A stretch of 64,000 nucleotides of DNA from Paractinoplanes maris. GTDB lineage: Bacteria > Actinomycetota > Actinomycetes > Mycobacteriales > Micromonosporaceae. Positions 17,631 through 27,907 of this stretch are shown one piece after another; position 1 is the stretch's first letter; each line of letters begins with the position of its first letter. Location: positions 310,001 to 374,000 of the forward strand of contig NZ_JALPVL010000011.1 of the NCBI RefSeq assembly GCF_023544465.1. Direction: 5' to 3'. The translations under genes and the position numbers were made by a program. The notes beneath the pieces are model-generated. The model was not told where the DNA came from and made no database searches. It saw nothing but the letters and a program-made list of their open reading frames with translations.

Positions 17631-18307
<677 letters not shown>

Positions 18308-18311
<4 letters not shown>

Positions 18312-19573
18312 TGGCCGCGCCCCACCCGCACGGTCTTGGTCGAGCGGGTGTCCAGGGCCATCTCGTCGGCCGCCGCGACCTTGCGCCGCAGCCGGACGGT
18401 GCCGGTGGCCGCGTCCTCGATGTCGACCACCGTGGCCAGCAGCTCGGAGGTGGCTTTGTTGCCGCTCTCGTGGGCCAGCTGGGCCGCCCGCCCGAATTTG
18501 ATGGTCGCGGTGTGGTCGTCGCCGGACTTGCGGGCCTCGATGCCGGCCTGGATCGTGTCGGCCAGCTCGGCCTGCCCGGTGTAGTGGGCCACCTGCCGGT
18601 TGATCCGGGTCGACAGTGCCGCGTCGTCGGTCCACACCGCGCGCACCAGCGCCTGCGTGTGCACCGTGTCGCCCTCGACGATCGAGATCCGCGCGGCCAG
18701 CATCTCGTCACCGGCCGCGCCCGGCGGCACGTCCACGCAGATGTGGTAGTCGCGGCTCTCGGCGCCCCACGAGCCCAGCGGGTAGCGCGCGGCCCGGGGG
18801 CCGTCGGCCACCCGTTTGCCGGTCAGGTCGGCCACCTGCGGCTCCACCTGCTTGACGAACCGGACCGTGGCGTTCACCGGCGTCCACACCTTGAGCTGGA
18901 CGTCGGCCGCGGTCTTGCCCATGGCGGTGGTCATCATCTGCTCGAAGGCGACGGTCAGGTCGGCCGGGCGGGCCACGATGTCGACCGTGCCCAGCATCGC
19001 GTCGGCGATCTTGCGGAGTTCGGAGACCTTCCAGTTGGTGCCGACGCCGCGGCAGTCGACGGCGAACTTGCCGGCGATCGTGTCGAGCACGCTCTGCAGG
19101 TAGCCCTCGCGCTCGCCGTTGTCGCCGTCGGTCAGCATGATGGCGTGCGCGATGTCGCCCGGCCGCTGGGCGAACAGCTGCGCGGCCAGCAGCAGCCAGG
19201 CGCCCATCGCGGTGCCGCCGCTGGCGTGCAGGCGGTCGATCGCCCAGGTCGCCTCGGCCCGGGTCTGGGCCGTCGCGACGGCCAGCTCCCCGGGCGCCGG
19301 GAAGAGCTGCTGGGCGGTGCCGACCCCGGCGATGAGCGCGAAGTGCACACCGTCGTCGAGGCAGGCCACCGCGGCCTTGGCCGCCTGCCGGGCGGCGGCG
19401 ATGCGCCCCTCGGCCTGCATCGAGCCGGAGGCGTCGACGATGATGATCTCGGTCGCGCCGGACGTGCGGCGCCCGCCCGCGCTGCCCGACGAGGTGACCG
19501 TGACGATGGCGTTGACCTCGGTCGCCCCGAGGGCGAGGAACTCGTTCTGAAAGGCCTCGGCGGAATACGTCAT
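18308..19573 (-). CDS. von Willebrand factor type A domain protein
   Basis: 421 residues. The VWA domain starts near residue 40 with an intact metal-ion-dependent adhesion site: IIIVDASGSM (DxSxS), the Thr in ASGGTAMG and LTDGDN. The C-terminal 200 residues are beta- then helix-rich, and no signal peptide or membrane segment is seen, so it is cytoplasmic. It sits 2 bases after the PP2C stop and overlaps the FHA gene. VWA proteins next to Ser/Thr kinase, PP2C and FHA genes recur in bacteria as scaffold-like partners. A specific function is not known. Confidence 0.9.
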
Positions 19574-19575
19574 CG

Positions 19576-20514
19576 CTAGTCCTTCGGAAGAGGCGTTACG
19601 GGGATCAGGGCCACGGTGATGTTGTCGTGACCGCCGGCGGTGTTCGCGTAGTCGGCGAGCCACCGGGCGGCAGAGATCAGCGTGCCTTGCTCGCGCAACC
19701 CCTCGCGCACGGCCGCGGCGAAGGCGGCCGGGTCGGTCAGGTAGTTCCACAATCCGTCGCTGCACAGCACCAGGTGGCCGGCGTCGCCGACGACGAACTC
19801 GCCCGTCCGGGGCGCGACCTTGCCCGCGTCGGCGCCCAGCCAGGCGGTGATGGCGTGCGCCTTGGGGTCGCGCATCGCCTGCTCGGGGTCGGCGCCCAGG
19901 GCGATGACGTGGGTGGCCCACGAGTCGTCCTCGGTGAGCTGCTCGGCCGGCCCGACCTCGGGCACCCAGTAGGCGCGGCTGTCGCCGATCCACCCGACCG
20001 TCACCGCGTCGCCGCGGACGGCCGCCGCGACGATGGTGCAGGCGGGGTTCGACGCCTGCCGCCGCGGGTCGCCCTCGGCGGTCAGCCCGGCCACCGCGAC
20101 CTGGGCCGCCTGGATCGCCGCGGCGACGTCGCCCGAGGGGAGCAGGGCCCCGGCCGCCTGCACCGCGGTCAGCGAGGCGACGTCGGGGTCGAACGACGAC
20201 GACACGCCGTCGCTGACCACCACGTCGATCTCGGAGCCGCGGGTGGCGAGCCACATCGCGTCCTCGTTGCGGTGGTGCCGCAGCCCGCGGTCGGTCACCG
20301 CGGCCGCCGTGGCGCCGCAGTCGGTCTCGAGGTGGTCACGTTCGCGCCCGGCCAGCATCCCGCAATGCTCGCAGTAGCCGTCGGCGCCCACGCCGCCGGG
20401 TGTCCCGCAATGGGGGCACTCGGGCTCGGGGGCCAGCGACTGGCCGCAGCTCTCGCAGAAGGCCATTCCGGCGGTGCGCTCATCGGCGCACGAGGCGCAG
20501 TCGGTCATGGTCAT
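19576..20514 (-). CDS. PP2C-type Ser/Thr phosphatase with N-terminal zinc ribbons
   Basis: 312 residues from ATG 20514 (a second in-frame ATG lies at 20508). The first 60 residues hold two zinc-ribbon pairs: CASC...FCESCG and CPHCG...YCEHCG. The PP2C domain then shows RHHRNEDAMW, VVVSDGVSS, WIGDSRAYW, VLCSDGLWNYL and GGHDNITVAL, so the metal-binding Asp residues are intact. It should remove phosphate from Ser/Thr, most simply from the products of the adjacent PknG-like kinase. In the well-known mycobacterial PknG locus no phosphatase is adjacent. It lies 31 bases after pknG. Confidence 0.92.
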   Translation of the reverse strand: MTMTDCASCADERTAGMAFCESCGQSLAPEPECPHCGTPGGVGADGYCEHCGMLAGRERDHLETDCGATAAAVTDRGLRHHRNEDAMWLATRGSEIDVVVSDGVSSSFDPDVASLTAVQAAGALLPSGDVAAAIQAAQVAVAGLTAEGDPRRQASNPACTIVAAAVRGDAVTVGWIGDSRAYWVPEVGPAEQLTEDDSWATHVIALGADPEQAMRDPKAHAITAWLGADAGKVAPRTGEFVVGDAGHLVLCSDGLWNYLTDPAAFAAAVREGLREQGTLISAARWLADYANTAGGHDNITVALIPVTPLPKD

Positions 20515-20545
20515 CGAGCCTCGCTCTGGGAACCGGGAAAAACGA

Positions 20546-22735
20546 TCATGTGCGTGTCCGGGGGCGGGACGCGTTCGCCAGGTCGACCAGGCGGACCTTC
20601 TCGGCACCGTGCGCCGCGCGGGCCATCTCGCGGTACGCCTCCTCGAGCGCGAAGCGGACGTCGCGTTCCCGGATGGTGCCGTTGCGGTCGGGGCCGAGCA
20701 CCGCCGCGGGCAGCGTAATCCCTCCGTTGATGTTTCGCAGGGCCTGTTCGAGCAGCTCCGCGCGCAGGGCGGCCAGCTGGGCGGCCTCCACCTCGAGCCG
20801 CTCGATGAGCGCGGCCGCGGCGGCCAGCGAGTCGACGTCGGGTGCGGTGGCCGGGTGCGCCCGCACGAGCGCCCGGACCGCCCCGACCTGCGAGCTGCGG
20901 TAGGCCGACGAGGTGCCGGGCACCCGGTTGTAGGCCTCGACCGCCCCGCTGCGGTCGCCGGTGCTCAGACGGCACCGGGCCAGCCCGGCCGCCGCCGCCG
21001 TGTACGACGGGTCGGTGCGGCTGACGACGTCGTAGTAACCCGCCGCGCCCGCTGCGTCGCCGGCCAGTTCCCGGGTGAGCCCGAGCGCGAGCTGCGGCGC
21101 CAGCTCGCCCGGCAGCGCGGCGTAGACGGCGTCGAACTGCGGCCGGGCGGCGTCCGGCTTGCCCTCGGCCAGCCCCAGCAGCCCGTCGAACCAGGCGACC
21201 CGCCAGTCGGCGCCGTAGGTGACGGCCAGCCGGTCGCACTCCTGCCGGGCCCCGGCGAACGAGCCGTCGCGCACGCCCAGGTCGATCAGCGCCCGCAGGC
21301 CGCGCAGTGCCACCTCGAGCGTCTCGGCCGGCGCCGAGCGCAGCAGCGTCAGCACCTCGGCCGGGTCGGTGACCGTCACCGAGGCCAGGAACGCGGCCGC
21401 CGGGTCGGTCAGGTCGATCAGCGGGGTCGGCAGGTCCTGCCAGCGGGGCGTCTCGGAGTGCAGGTCGGTGCGCAGCTCACCGGTGAACAGCGTCGACGGG
21501 GCCGGCTGCGCGGTGCCGCCGGCCGCCAGCACCTGCCGCAGCACGCCCATCATCTGCTCGGCCATCTCGGCCGCGTCGACGAACCGCTCGCCCGGGTTGG
21601 TCCGCGTCGCCCGCTGCAGGAGCCGGTAATACGACTCGAACCGCTGGTAGACCTCGAACTCGCCGCGGTCGGGCAGGCTGTCGGCGAACGTCGTCTGGTA
21701 GCCCCGGAAATCGGTGGTGAGCACGGCCAGCGTACGGCCGATGGTGTAAAGGTCCGAGGCCACCGACGGCCCGAGCGTGGCCATCTCGGGAGCCTGATAA
21801 CCCACCGTGCCGTAGAGGGCGGCGTCGTGGTCGTCGACGTGCACGACACCACCGAGGTCGATGAGCCTCATCTGGTCGCCGGCCTGGATCACGTTGTCCG
21901 GCTTGAAGTCGCAGTAGATCAGCCCCCGGTCGTGCAGGTAGCCGAACGCCGGCATGATCTCCAGGACGTACGCCAGGGCCTGGTCCACCGGGAGCGGGTC
22001 GAGGGTGCCGCCGTTGGCCGCGCGGCGCTCCTTGAGGATGCCCTTGAGTGATTCGCCGCCGACGTACTCCATGACGATGTAGCCGGCCCCGTCGTGCTCG
22101 ACGAAGTTGTAGATCTTGACGATGTTGGGGTGCTCGACCTCGGCCAGGAACCGCCGCTCGGCCACCGCCGCGGCCAGCGCGTCCTCGTCGCCCGAGTTGA
22201 GCAGGCCCTTGAGCACCACCCAGCGGTCCGAGACGTTCTTGTCGACGGCCAGGTGGATCCAGCCCAGGCCGCCGTGCGCGAGCGCCCCGACAACCTCGTA
22301 CTGCCCGCCGACCAGGTCGCCCTTGACGAGCTTGGGGGTGAAGTTGAACGGCTCGCCGCACGCGGGGCAGAAGCCCGAGGTACGGCCCGGGCGGTCACCG
22401 CGGGTGCGGCCGACCTGGTTGCCGCACTTGGCGCAGTACCGCTTCGACTCGGGCACCTCGGCCGTGGCCATGATCGCCGTCGCCGGGTCGGCCTGGGTGA
22501 TCGGCGCGATGTCGACCAGGCCACCGGCGAAGCGGCGCCGCGACCCGGTGCGGGCGCTGCCGGTGCGCGACGACCCCGACGTCCGGGTGGAGAGCGCGGA
22601 CGTACGGACCGACGGACTGGTCGCCTCCCGCGGAACCGGCACCAGCACCTTCACCGGGCCGGTGCGCGGCGCCAGTCCACAGGTGTCGCAGTACCCGTCC
22701 TCGATCGTGCCCGGGCAGTCGCGTTCGCACTTCAT
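20546..22735 (-). CDS. pknG: PknG-like Ser/Thr protein kinase with zinc ribbons and TPR domain
   Basis: 729 residues (mycobacterial PknG: 750). Order: N-terminal ribbon (CERDCPG...YCDTCGLAP), a low-complexity Ser/Thr/Arg linker, a rubredoxin-like pair (YCAKCG...FCPACGEPF, about residues 100-132), kinase domain (glycine loop ALAHGGLGW, VVLKG, AEVEHPNIV, YCDFKPDN, LIDLGG, YQAPEM) and a C-terminal TPR region. The His of HRD is absent, and DLG replaces DFG, as in PknG itself. PknG phosphorylates GarA/OdhI-type FHA regulators and so controls 2-oxoglutarate and glutamate metabolism. It follows glnX-glnH as in mycobacteria and overlaps the preceding gene by ATGA. Confidence 0.93.
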   Translation of the reverse strand: MKCERDCPGTIEDGYCDTCGLAPRTGPVKVLVPVPREATSPSVRTSALSTRTSGSSRTGSARTGSRRRFAGGLVDIAPITQADPATAIMATAEVPESKRYCAKCGNQVGRTRGDRPGRTSGFCPACGEPFNFTPKLVKGDLVGGQYEVVGALAHGGLGWIHLAVDKNVSDRWVVLKGLLNSGDEDALAAAVAERRFLAEVEHPNIVKIYNFVEHDGAGYIVMEYVGGESLKGILKERRAANGGTLDPLPVDQALAYVLEIMPAFGYLHDRGLIYCDFKPDNVIQAGDQMRLIDLGGVVHVDDHDAALYGTVGYQAPEMATLGPSVASDLYTIGRTLAVLTTDFRGYQTTFADSLPDRGEFEVYQRFESYYRLLQRATRTNPGERFVDAAEMAEQMMGVLRQVLAAGGTAQPAPSTLFTGELRTDLHSETPRWQDLPTPLIDLTDPAAAFLASVTVTDPAEVLTLLRSAPAETLEVALRGLRALIDLGVRDGSFAGARQECDRLAVTYGADWRVAWFDGLLGLAEGKPDAARPQFDAVYAALPGELAPQLALGLTRELAGDAAGAAGYYDVVSRTDPSYTAAAAGLARCRLSTGDRSGAVEAYNRVPGTSSAYRSSQVGAVRALVRAHPATAPDVDSLAAAAALIERLEVEAAQLAALRAELLEQALRNINGGITLPAAVLGPDRNGTIRERDVRFALEEAYREMARAAHGAEKVRLVDLANASRPRTRT

Positions 22736-23910
22736 CGGCCGTTCCTCGTGATCGTGGCGGTCAGCGCATCCTGGTAGGCGTTGACGGCCCGGCGGGCCGC
22801 GGACAGCTCGCACGGCGCGACGTAGAGCGCCTCCCGCGCGGCCGCGGCCAGCGGGCTCAGCTCGGACTGCTCGGCCAGCCCGTGCCGCAGCGCCTTGGCC
22901 TGGTAGGCGTCGAGGCGCCCGCGGAGCTCGTTGCGGGTGGCGAGCAGGCCGGCGTTGCGGGCGGCGCCGTCACGCAGGGCGGCCAGCCGGTCGCGGGCCC
23001 GCCGGCTCCACTCGGCCAGCCGTGAGCTGATCAGCGGCCAGTGCCCGGCCGCGGCCAGCGCGTCGATCGCCACCAGGTCGGGTCGCAGGGTGCCCGGCGG
23101 CACGGCGGCGATCTCGTGCGGCGGGAACCGGTCGGCCGCCTTCTCGGCGGCGGCGTGCGCCTCCTCGGTGGCCGCGTCGACCTCGGCCGCCAGGCGGTGC
23201 GCGTCGGCCAGCCGCTGGGTCAGCGCCTCGCGCAGCTCGCCGGCCGAGGTGCGCTCGGCGTCGGCCCGCCGGATCAGGGTGCGGACGGCGGCCAGGTCGC
23301 GCTCCTGCACCCCGAGCGGGTCGGTGGCCAGCGCCGCGGTGAACAGAGCGAGCCGCCGGTCGGCCTCGCCGATCGCCGTCATGCTGCCGCCCGACTCGCG
23401 GGTCAGCCGCCGCACGGTCTCCAGCGCGCTCGCCGCCTCGGCCGCGGCCGGCACCAGCCTGTCCCACGCCTCACCGGCCCGGGTGGCGACGTCGACCGCG
23501 GTGGCGAACGCGGCCTCCATGGCCGAGAGCAGCTGGGCCGGTGTGCACGTCGTGTGCACCTGGCTCACGCCGAGCAGCCCGCGCTGGGCCAGCGGCACGA
23601 CCTTGGTCGACAGGTGCACCGACTCGCCGAGCACCTCATGGGCGAACCGGGTGCGGTCGGCGTCGCTGGGCCAGCGCTTGTCCCGCATCCTGGTGGCCCG
23701 CGCGATCACCTCGGTGAGCAGCCGGTAGCCCTCCCAGAGCTCGGCCAGCGCCTCGGTTGCGTCCGCCCACCGCGTCGCCGTCGGCCCGGTCAGCGCCGAG
23801 CGGTCGAGCTCCTTGCGGGCCGGGTTGTCGTCCAGGTCGACCAGGTTGGCCGCGATCGCCGTCACCGCGGTCTCCAGCCGCAGCAGTTCGGCCTCCGCCT
23901 GCTTGGTCAT
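22732..23910 (-). CDS. Conserved helical protein of unknown function between glnH and pknG
   Basis: 392 residues, Ala/Glu/Arg/Leu-rich and apparently almost all helical with several coiled-coil-like stretches (for example TQRLADAHRLAAEVDAATEE). There is no signal peptide, no membrane segment and no cysteine pair. I do not recognise a family. It overlaps glnH upstream and pknG downstream by 4 bases each (ATGA), so it is made with them in a tightly coupled way. A linker or adaptor between the membrane sensor and the kinase is a reasonable guess from position, but that is inference. Confidence 0.85.
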   Translation of the reverse strand: MTKQAEAELLRLETAVTAIAANLVDLDDNPARKELDRSALTGPTATRWADATEALAELWEGYRLLTEVIARATRMRDKRWPSDADRTRFAHEVLGESVHLSTKVVPLAQRGLLGVSQVHTTCTPAQLLSAMEAAFATAVDVATRAGEAWDRLVPAAAEAASALETVRRLTRESGGSMTAIGEADRRLALFTAALATDPLGVQERDLAAVRTLIRRADAERTSAGELREALTQRLADAHRLAAEVDAATEEAHAAAEKAADRFPPHEIAAVPPGTLRPDLVAIDALAAAGHWPLISSRLAEWSRRARDRLAALRDGAARNAGLLATRNELRGRLDAYQAKALRHGLAEQSELSPLAAAAREALYVAPCELSAARRAVNAYQDALTATITRNGR

Positions 23911-24875
23911 CGGTATCGGGCTCCGGGCGGTGCGGGCGCCGGGCCGAAGTCGCCCAGCCATTTCTCGTACGTCTTCTTCCAGGTGCCGTCGGCGCGGTTG
24001 CGCTCGAGGACGGCGTTGACGAAGCGGGTGAACTCGGGGTGCGACTTGTTCATCGCCATCGCGTACGGCTCGTCGGTGAACTTCTCGCCGATGACCTTGG
24101 CGTACGGGTCCTGCGCGGCCATCCCGGCCAGGATCGTGTCGTCGGTCGAGATGCCCTCGACCTCATTGCGCTGGAACGCCACCAGGCAGTCACCGAACGC
24201 GGGCCGGGCCACCGCCACCAGCACCGGCTTGGCCTTCACCTTGCCGATGTTGTCGAACGAGGTGGAGCCGGCGGCCGAGCAGATCCTCTTGCCGCCCAGG
24301 TCCTCGATGCGCTTGGCGGTCGAGTTCTTGGACACGAGAACCTTCTGCCCGGCCTCGTAGTAGATGCTGGAGAAGTTGACGTCGGCCCAGCGGGCACAGT
24401 TCGCCGTCATGGTGTCGGCGACGAGGTCCACGCTGCCGTCGGCGGCGGAGCTGACGCGCTTGTCGTAGCCGATGACCTTGATCTGGATCTTGTCGGGGTC
24501 ACCGAAGATGGCCTGGGCGATCTGGCGGCCCATGTCGACGTCGAAGCCCTCGATCCGGCCGCTGAACGGGTTGCGCGAGCTGAAAAGCAGCGTGTCCTGG
24601 CTCGTGCCCAGCACCAGCCGGCCGCGCTCCTGGATGGTCGCCATGTAACTGCCCGCGGGCATGTCGCCCGGAGCGGGCAACGCGCCGGCGGGGCGCAGGC
24701 TGGCCCGGGGATCGCAGGCCGGCGGGGCCGCCTGCTCACCGCCCGGGGCCGGCGGCGTCGCCGCCACCTTCGGCTGGTCGGGCAGGACCGGCAGGTCGGA
24801 GGAGTCGCCGGCACAACCGGCCAGGGCCGCGGTGGCGGCGAGCACGGCCACGGTGACGGCAACCCGGATGCGCAT
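23907..24875 (-). CDS. glnH: GlnH-like amino-acid-binding lipoprotein
   Basis: 322 residues. A lipoprotein signal ends at LAGC with Cys21. A Pro-rich spacer leads to a type-3 solute-binding fold (LVLGTSQDTLLFSSRNP, IEGFDVDMGRQIAQAIFG, DLVADTMTANCARW, GISTDDTILAGMA, YEKWLGDF). In mycobacteria GlnH binds Asp, Asn or Glu outside the membrane and signals through GlnX to PknG. No ABC permease or ATPase is encoded here, which supports a sensing rather than an import role. Its ATG shares one base with the stop of glnX (TGATG). Confidence 0.92.
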   Translation of the reverse strand: MRIRVAVTVAVLAATAALAGCAGDSSDLPVLPDQPKVAATPPAPGGEQAAPPACDPRASLRPAGALPAPGDMPAGSYMATIQERGRLVLGTSQDTLLFSSRNPFSGRIEGFDVDMGRQIAQAIFGDPDKIQIKVIGYDKRVSSAADGSVDLVADTMTANCARWADVNFSSIYYEAGQKVLVSKNSTAKRIEDLGGKRICSAAGSTSFDNIGKVKAKPVLVAVARPAFGDCLVAFQRNEVEGISTDDTILAGMAAQDPYAKVIGEKFTDEPYAMAMNKSHPEFTRFVNAVLERNRADGTWKKTYEKWLGDFGPAPAPPGARYR

Positions 24876-26218
24876 CAGCGGTACTCCTCCAGTCGCACAC
24901 GGATGCCGAGGAAGGCCAGCACGCAGACGGCCAGCGCCAGCAGCGGCCCGCCCACGGTGAGCACGCCCAAGCCGTTGCCGGCGGCGCCGATCTCATCGGT
25001 GAAGAACGCCTTGCGGTTCTCGTAGGCCTTGTCGAGGTCGGCCCGCACACCCTCGAACGTGCCGGTCGTCTGCTTGCCGATGGCCAGCTTGACCGCGCCC
25101 TCGTAGTCGCCGCTGTCGTCCAGCGCGCGGACGTCGCGGTGCGCCGTGACGTACTGCTGGAAGCCCTCCGACGCCCGGGTCATCATCCGGCCCAGGGCGG
25201 GGTCGAGATCGCCGTACGAGTTGACCATCGGCCCGCCGCGGACCGAGAGACGCTCGGCCACGACGGTGAAGTCCTTCTCGTACGGTCCCGAGCCGGCCCG
25301 GCCGGCCAGGGTGAGCGCCTCGTCGCCGCGGGCCTGCAGGGCCAGGATGCGGCTCTCGGCGATCGACGCCACCGGCAGCGAGCCCTGGTTGGCCGCCCGG
25401 TCGAGCCGGGCCTGCTGGGTCAGCAGGATCGAGAACGAGCCGATCAGGAAGAGCGCCGTCAGCACCGTGGCCACGACCAGCGGGATGTTGAAGGTGCGCC
25501 GGGTGCGGCGGCTCAGATAGCGCTGGGTCAGGACCAGCGCCACCATCAGGGCCAGCAGCGACAGCAGGAGCAGCGCCACCCAGCCGAGCGCGCCGGCCCG
25601 GCCGTAACCGTCCTCGACCTCCCGCTGGGCGTCGGTGAACAGCTGTTTCGCCTGCGGCTGCAGGGTGTCCCGGTTGAGCCGGGAGGCCTCGGACAGATAC
25701 GACGCGCCGATCGGCAGGCCCTGGCGGTTGTTGGCCCGGGCCGTGGCCACCAGCGCCGAATACTGGGCGACGCCGGCCGACAGCGTGCGCACGGCGTCGG
25801 CCGCCGAGCCGTCCTCGGCGGTGCGCCGGGCGGCCGAGGTCAGCGCGGTGGTCGCCCGCGCCAGGTCCTTGTCGTAGTTGTCGGTCAGCGTGGACGGCTC
25901 GAGCCCGCCGGCCAGGAACGCCTGGGCGGCGGTGGTGTCGGCGTCGGCCAGCGACGAATAGATGGTCTCGGCCTCGACCAGCAGCGGCTGCGCGCGGTCG
26001 CCGAGGTCGCTCGTGCCGGCCCGGGCCGACGAGCCGGCCACGCCGGCCAGCAGGCCGGTGAGCACACCCAGGGCGAGCAGCGTGGCGATCAGCAACTGCA
26101 GCCGCCCCGGTGATGTGTGCCGAAGCCGCCCGACGCGGCGAACCACGCCGGGCCGTGCCGCCAGCGCTGTGCTCAAGCTGTCCTCCCCCGCGGTTGTGCG
26201 GCCTTTACTGTGCGCCAT
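24875..26218 (-). CDS. glnX: GlnX-like transmembrane signal transducer
   Basis: 447 residues (mycobacterial GlnX: 439). Four hydrophobic helices: about residues 41-63, 208-230, 243-265 and 418-440. Two large extracytoplasmic loops between the helix pairs are mostly helical (IYSSLADADTTAAQAFL, ...). The pattern resembles four-helix sensor modules of receptors. In the known system, GlnX links periplasmic GlnH binding to PknG activity. It is the first gene of the seven-gene operon. A hairpin sits just upstream of the ATG and no Shine-Dalgarno sequence is visible. Confidence 0.9.
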   Translation of the reverse strand: MAHSKGRTTAGEDSLSTALAARPGVVRRVGRLRHTSPGRLQLLIATLLALGVLTGLLAGVAGSSARAGTSDLGDRAQPLLVEAETIYSSLADADTTAAQAFLAGGLEPSTLTDNYDKDLARATTALTSAARRTAEDGSAADAVRTLSAGVAQYSALVATARANNRQGLPIGASYLSEASRLNRDTLQPQAKQLFTDAQREVEDGYGRAGALGWVALLLLSLLALMVALVLTQRYLSRRTRRTFNIPLVVATVLTALFLIGSFSILLTQQARLDRAANQGSLPVASIAESRILALQARGDEALTLAGRAGSGPYEKDFTVVAERLSVRGGPMVNSYGDLDPALGRMMTRASEGFQQYVTAHRDVRALDDSGDYEGAVKLAIGKQTTGTFEGVRADLDKAYENRKAFFTDEIGAAGNGLGVLTVGGPLLALAVCVLAFLGIRVRLEEYR

Positions 26219-26227
26219 CGACGCAAG

Positions 26228-26252
26228 CGCCCGGCAGCGGAGCCGCCGGGCG
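26228..26252 (-). terminator. Hairpin between the acyl-CoA ligase gene and the glnX operon
   Basis: CGCCCGGC (26228-26235) and GCCGGGCG (26245-26252) form a perfect 8-bp stem with a 9-nt loop. On the minus strand it starts 18 nt after the ligase stop and ends 9 nt before the glnX ATG. There is no T-run, so it may be a weak terminator, or the two units may be partly cotranscribed. Confidence 0.5.
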
Positions 26253-26269
26253 TTGCTGACCGAGAATGA

Positions 26270-27817
26270 TTAGCTGAGTTCGCGCTTGAGCAGCTTGCCG
26301 GTGGCGGTCATCGGCAGCGACTCGACGATGCTGACCACGCGCGGGTATTTGTACGCCGCCATCTGCTCCTTGCCCCACTCGACCAGCTCGTCCCCGGTCA
26401 CGCTCGCCCCCGGCTTGAGGATCACGAACGCCTTGACCTCTTCGCCGTGGCTCGGGTGCGGCACCCCGATCACCGCGGCCAGCGAGACGGCCTCGTGGGT
26501 CAGCAGGACCTCCTCGATCTCCCGCGGGTAGACGTTGAAGCCCCCGCGGATGATCATGTCTTTGGCCCGGTCGACGATGTAGTAGTAGCCGTCCTTGTCG
26601 CGCCGGCCCAGGTCCCCGCTGCGGAACCAGCCGTCCCGCATGACCTCGGCGGTCGCCTCGGGACGGTTGTAGTAGCCGCGCATGATGTTGTGGCCGCGGA
26701 TGGCGATCTCGCCGATCTCGTCGGCGCTGTCCACCGTGTTCCACTCGGCGTCGATGAGCTTCACCTCGACACCCCAGATGGGCACGCCGATCGAGCCCGG
26801 ACGCGGCTCGGCCCCCGGCTTGCTGAACGTGGCCACCGGCGAGGTCTCGGACAGCCCGTAGCCCTCGAGGATGGTGACCCCGAAGCGCTCCTTGACCTCT
26901 TTGATGATCTCGACCGGCAGGCTGGAACCGCCGGACACAGCAACCCGCATGTTGGCCGCGATGCGCTCCACGTCGACGCCCTCACCGAGCGCGTTGAGCA
27001 GGCCCCACCACATGGTCGGCACACCCGCGAAGAACGTGACGTTCTCGCTCTGCAGCAACTGGACGGCGGCCGCGGCGTCGAAGCGGGGGAGCAGCACCAG
27101 CGTCGCTCCGGTGGCGAAGCCCGCGTTCATGTTGACCGTCGAGCCGAACGAGTGGAACAACGGCAGCACGAGCAGGTGGGTGTCGGTGCCCGGGGTGCCG
27201 CCGAAGAGCCGGTTGCAGGTGAGCGCGTTGAGCAGCAGGTTGGCGTGCGACAGCTCGGCCCCCTTGGCCTGGCCGGTCGTGCCGCTGGTGTAGAGGATGA
27301 CCGCCGGGTCGGTCTCGGGCAGCAGCGCCGCCTCGAAGACCGGCGACTGGCCGGCCAGAGCGGCCCCCAGCGTCTCGGCGCCCTCGATCGGCGAGGCCGC
27401 GGCCGGGTCGGCCGTGATGAGCAGGAACGTCTCGCAGCCCGCGGTCTGCTCGAAGCCGGCGAAGCCCTCGGCGCCCATCGGCAGCTCGGGGGTGCCCTGG
27501 AAACACAGGTAGGCCTTGGCCTCGGAGTCCTTCAGGTGATACGCGATCTCGCGGCCCTTGAGCAGCACGTTCAGCGGCACGACGACCGCGCCGGCCTTGA
27601 GGATGCCGTAGTAGACCACCGGGAAGTACGGCAGGTTGGGGCAGGACAGAGCCACCTTGTCGCCGGGCCGGATGCCCCGCTCGACGAGCAGGTTGGCGAC
27701 CTGGTTGGCGGCCGCGTCGACCTGGGCGTAGGTCAGGCGCCGGTCTCCGAGGACGACCGCCGCCCGATCCGGAAAGGTGCGGGCGCTGTCCTCGAGCAGG
27801 ATCGAGAGGTTGAGCAT
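26270..27817 (-). CDS. Long-chain fatty-acid--CoA ligase (acyl-CoA synthetase)
   Basis: 515 residues from ATG 27817 (GGGG ribosome-binding sequence upstream; a GTG at 27835 is possible). ANL-superfamily motifs: ILYTSGTTGQAKGAELSH (P-loop), GYGLSETSP, WFRSGDLG, DRAKDMIIRGGFNVYP and PMTATGKLLKREL with the catalytic Lys near the C-terminus. It activates a carboxylic acid as an acyl-AMP and transfers it to CoA. Chain length cannot be read from sequence. It is transcribed toward glnX and is separated from it by a hairpin. A likely promoter region lies at 27836-27907 upstream. Confidence 0.93.
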   Translation of the reverse strand: MLNLSILLEDSARTFPDRAAVVLGDRRLTYAQVDAAANQVANLLVERGIRPGDKVALSCPNLPYFPVVYYGILKAGAVVVPLNVLLKGREIAYHLKDSEAKAYLCFQGTPELPMGAEGFAGFEQTAGCETFLLITADPAAASPIEGAETLGAALAGQSPVFEAALLPETDPAVILYTSGTTGQAKGAELSHANLLLNALTCNRLFGGTPGTDTHLLVLPLFHSFGSTVNMNAGFATGATLVLLPRFDAAAAVQLLQSENVTFFAGVPTMWWGLLNALGEGVDVERIAANMRVAVSGGSSLPVEIIKEVKERFGVTILEGYGLSETSPVATFSKPGAEPRPGSIGVPIWGVEVKLIDAEWNTVDSADEIGEIAIRGHNIMRGYYNRPEATAEVMRDGWFRSGDLGRRDKDGYYYIVDRAKDMIIRGGFNVYPREIEEVLLTHEAVSLAAVIGVPHPSHGEEVKAFVILKPGASVTGDELVEWGKEQMAAYKYPRVVSIVESLPMTATGKLLKRELS

Positions 27818-27907
27818 GCGGTCGGTCCCCTTCACGGTGCTGATGTGACTGCCGTCTCATCCCACCATTAGTCGCGGACCTGAGAAACCCTCCGTTTCGG
27901 TGTTGTT

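Noticed and set aside
26219..26269. Riboswitch upstream of glnX
   Set aside because: The region is only 51 bases and holds a single 8-bp hairpin; no known riboswitch pattern.
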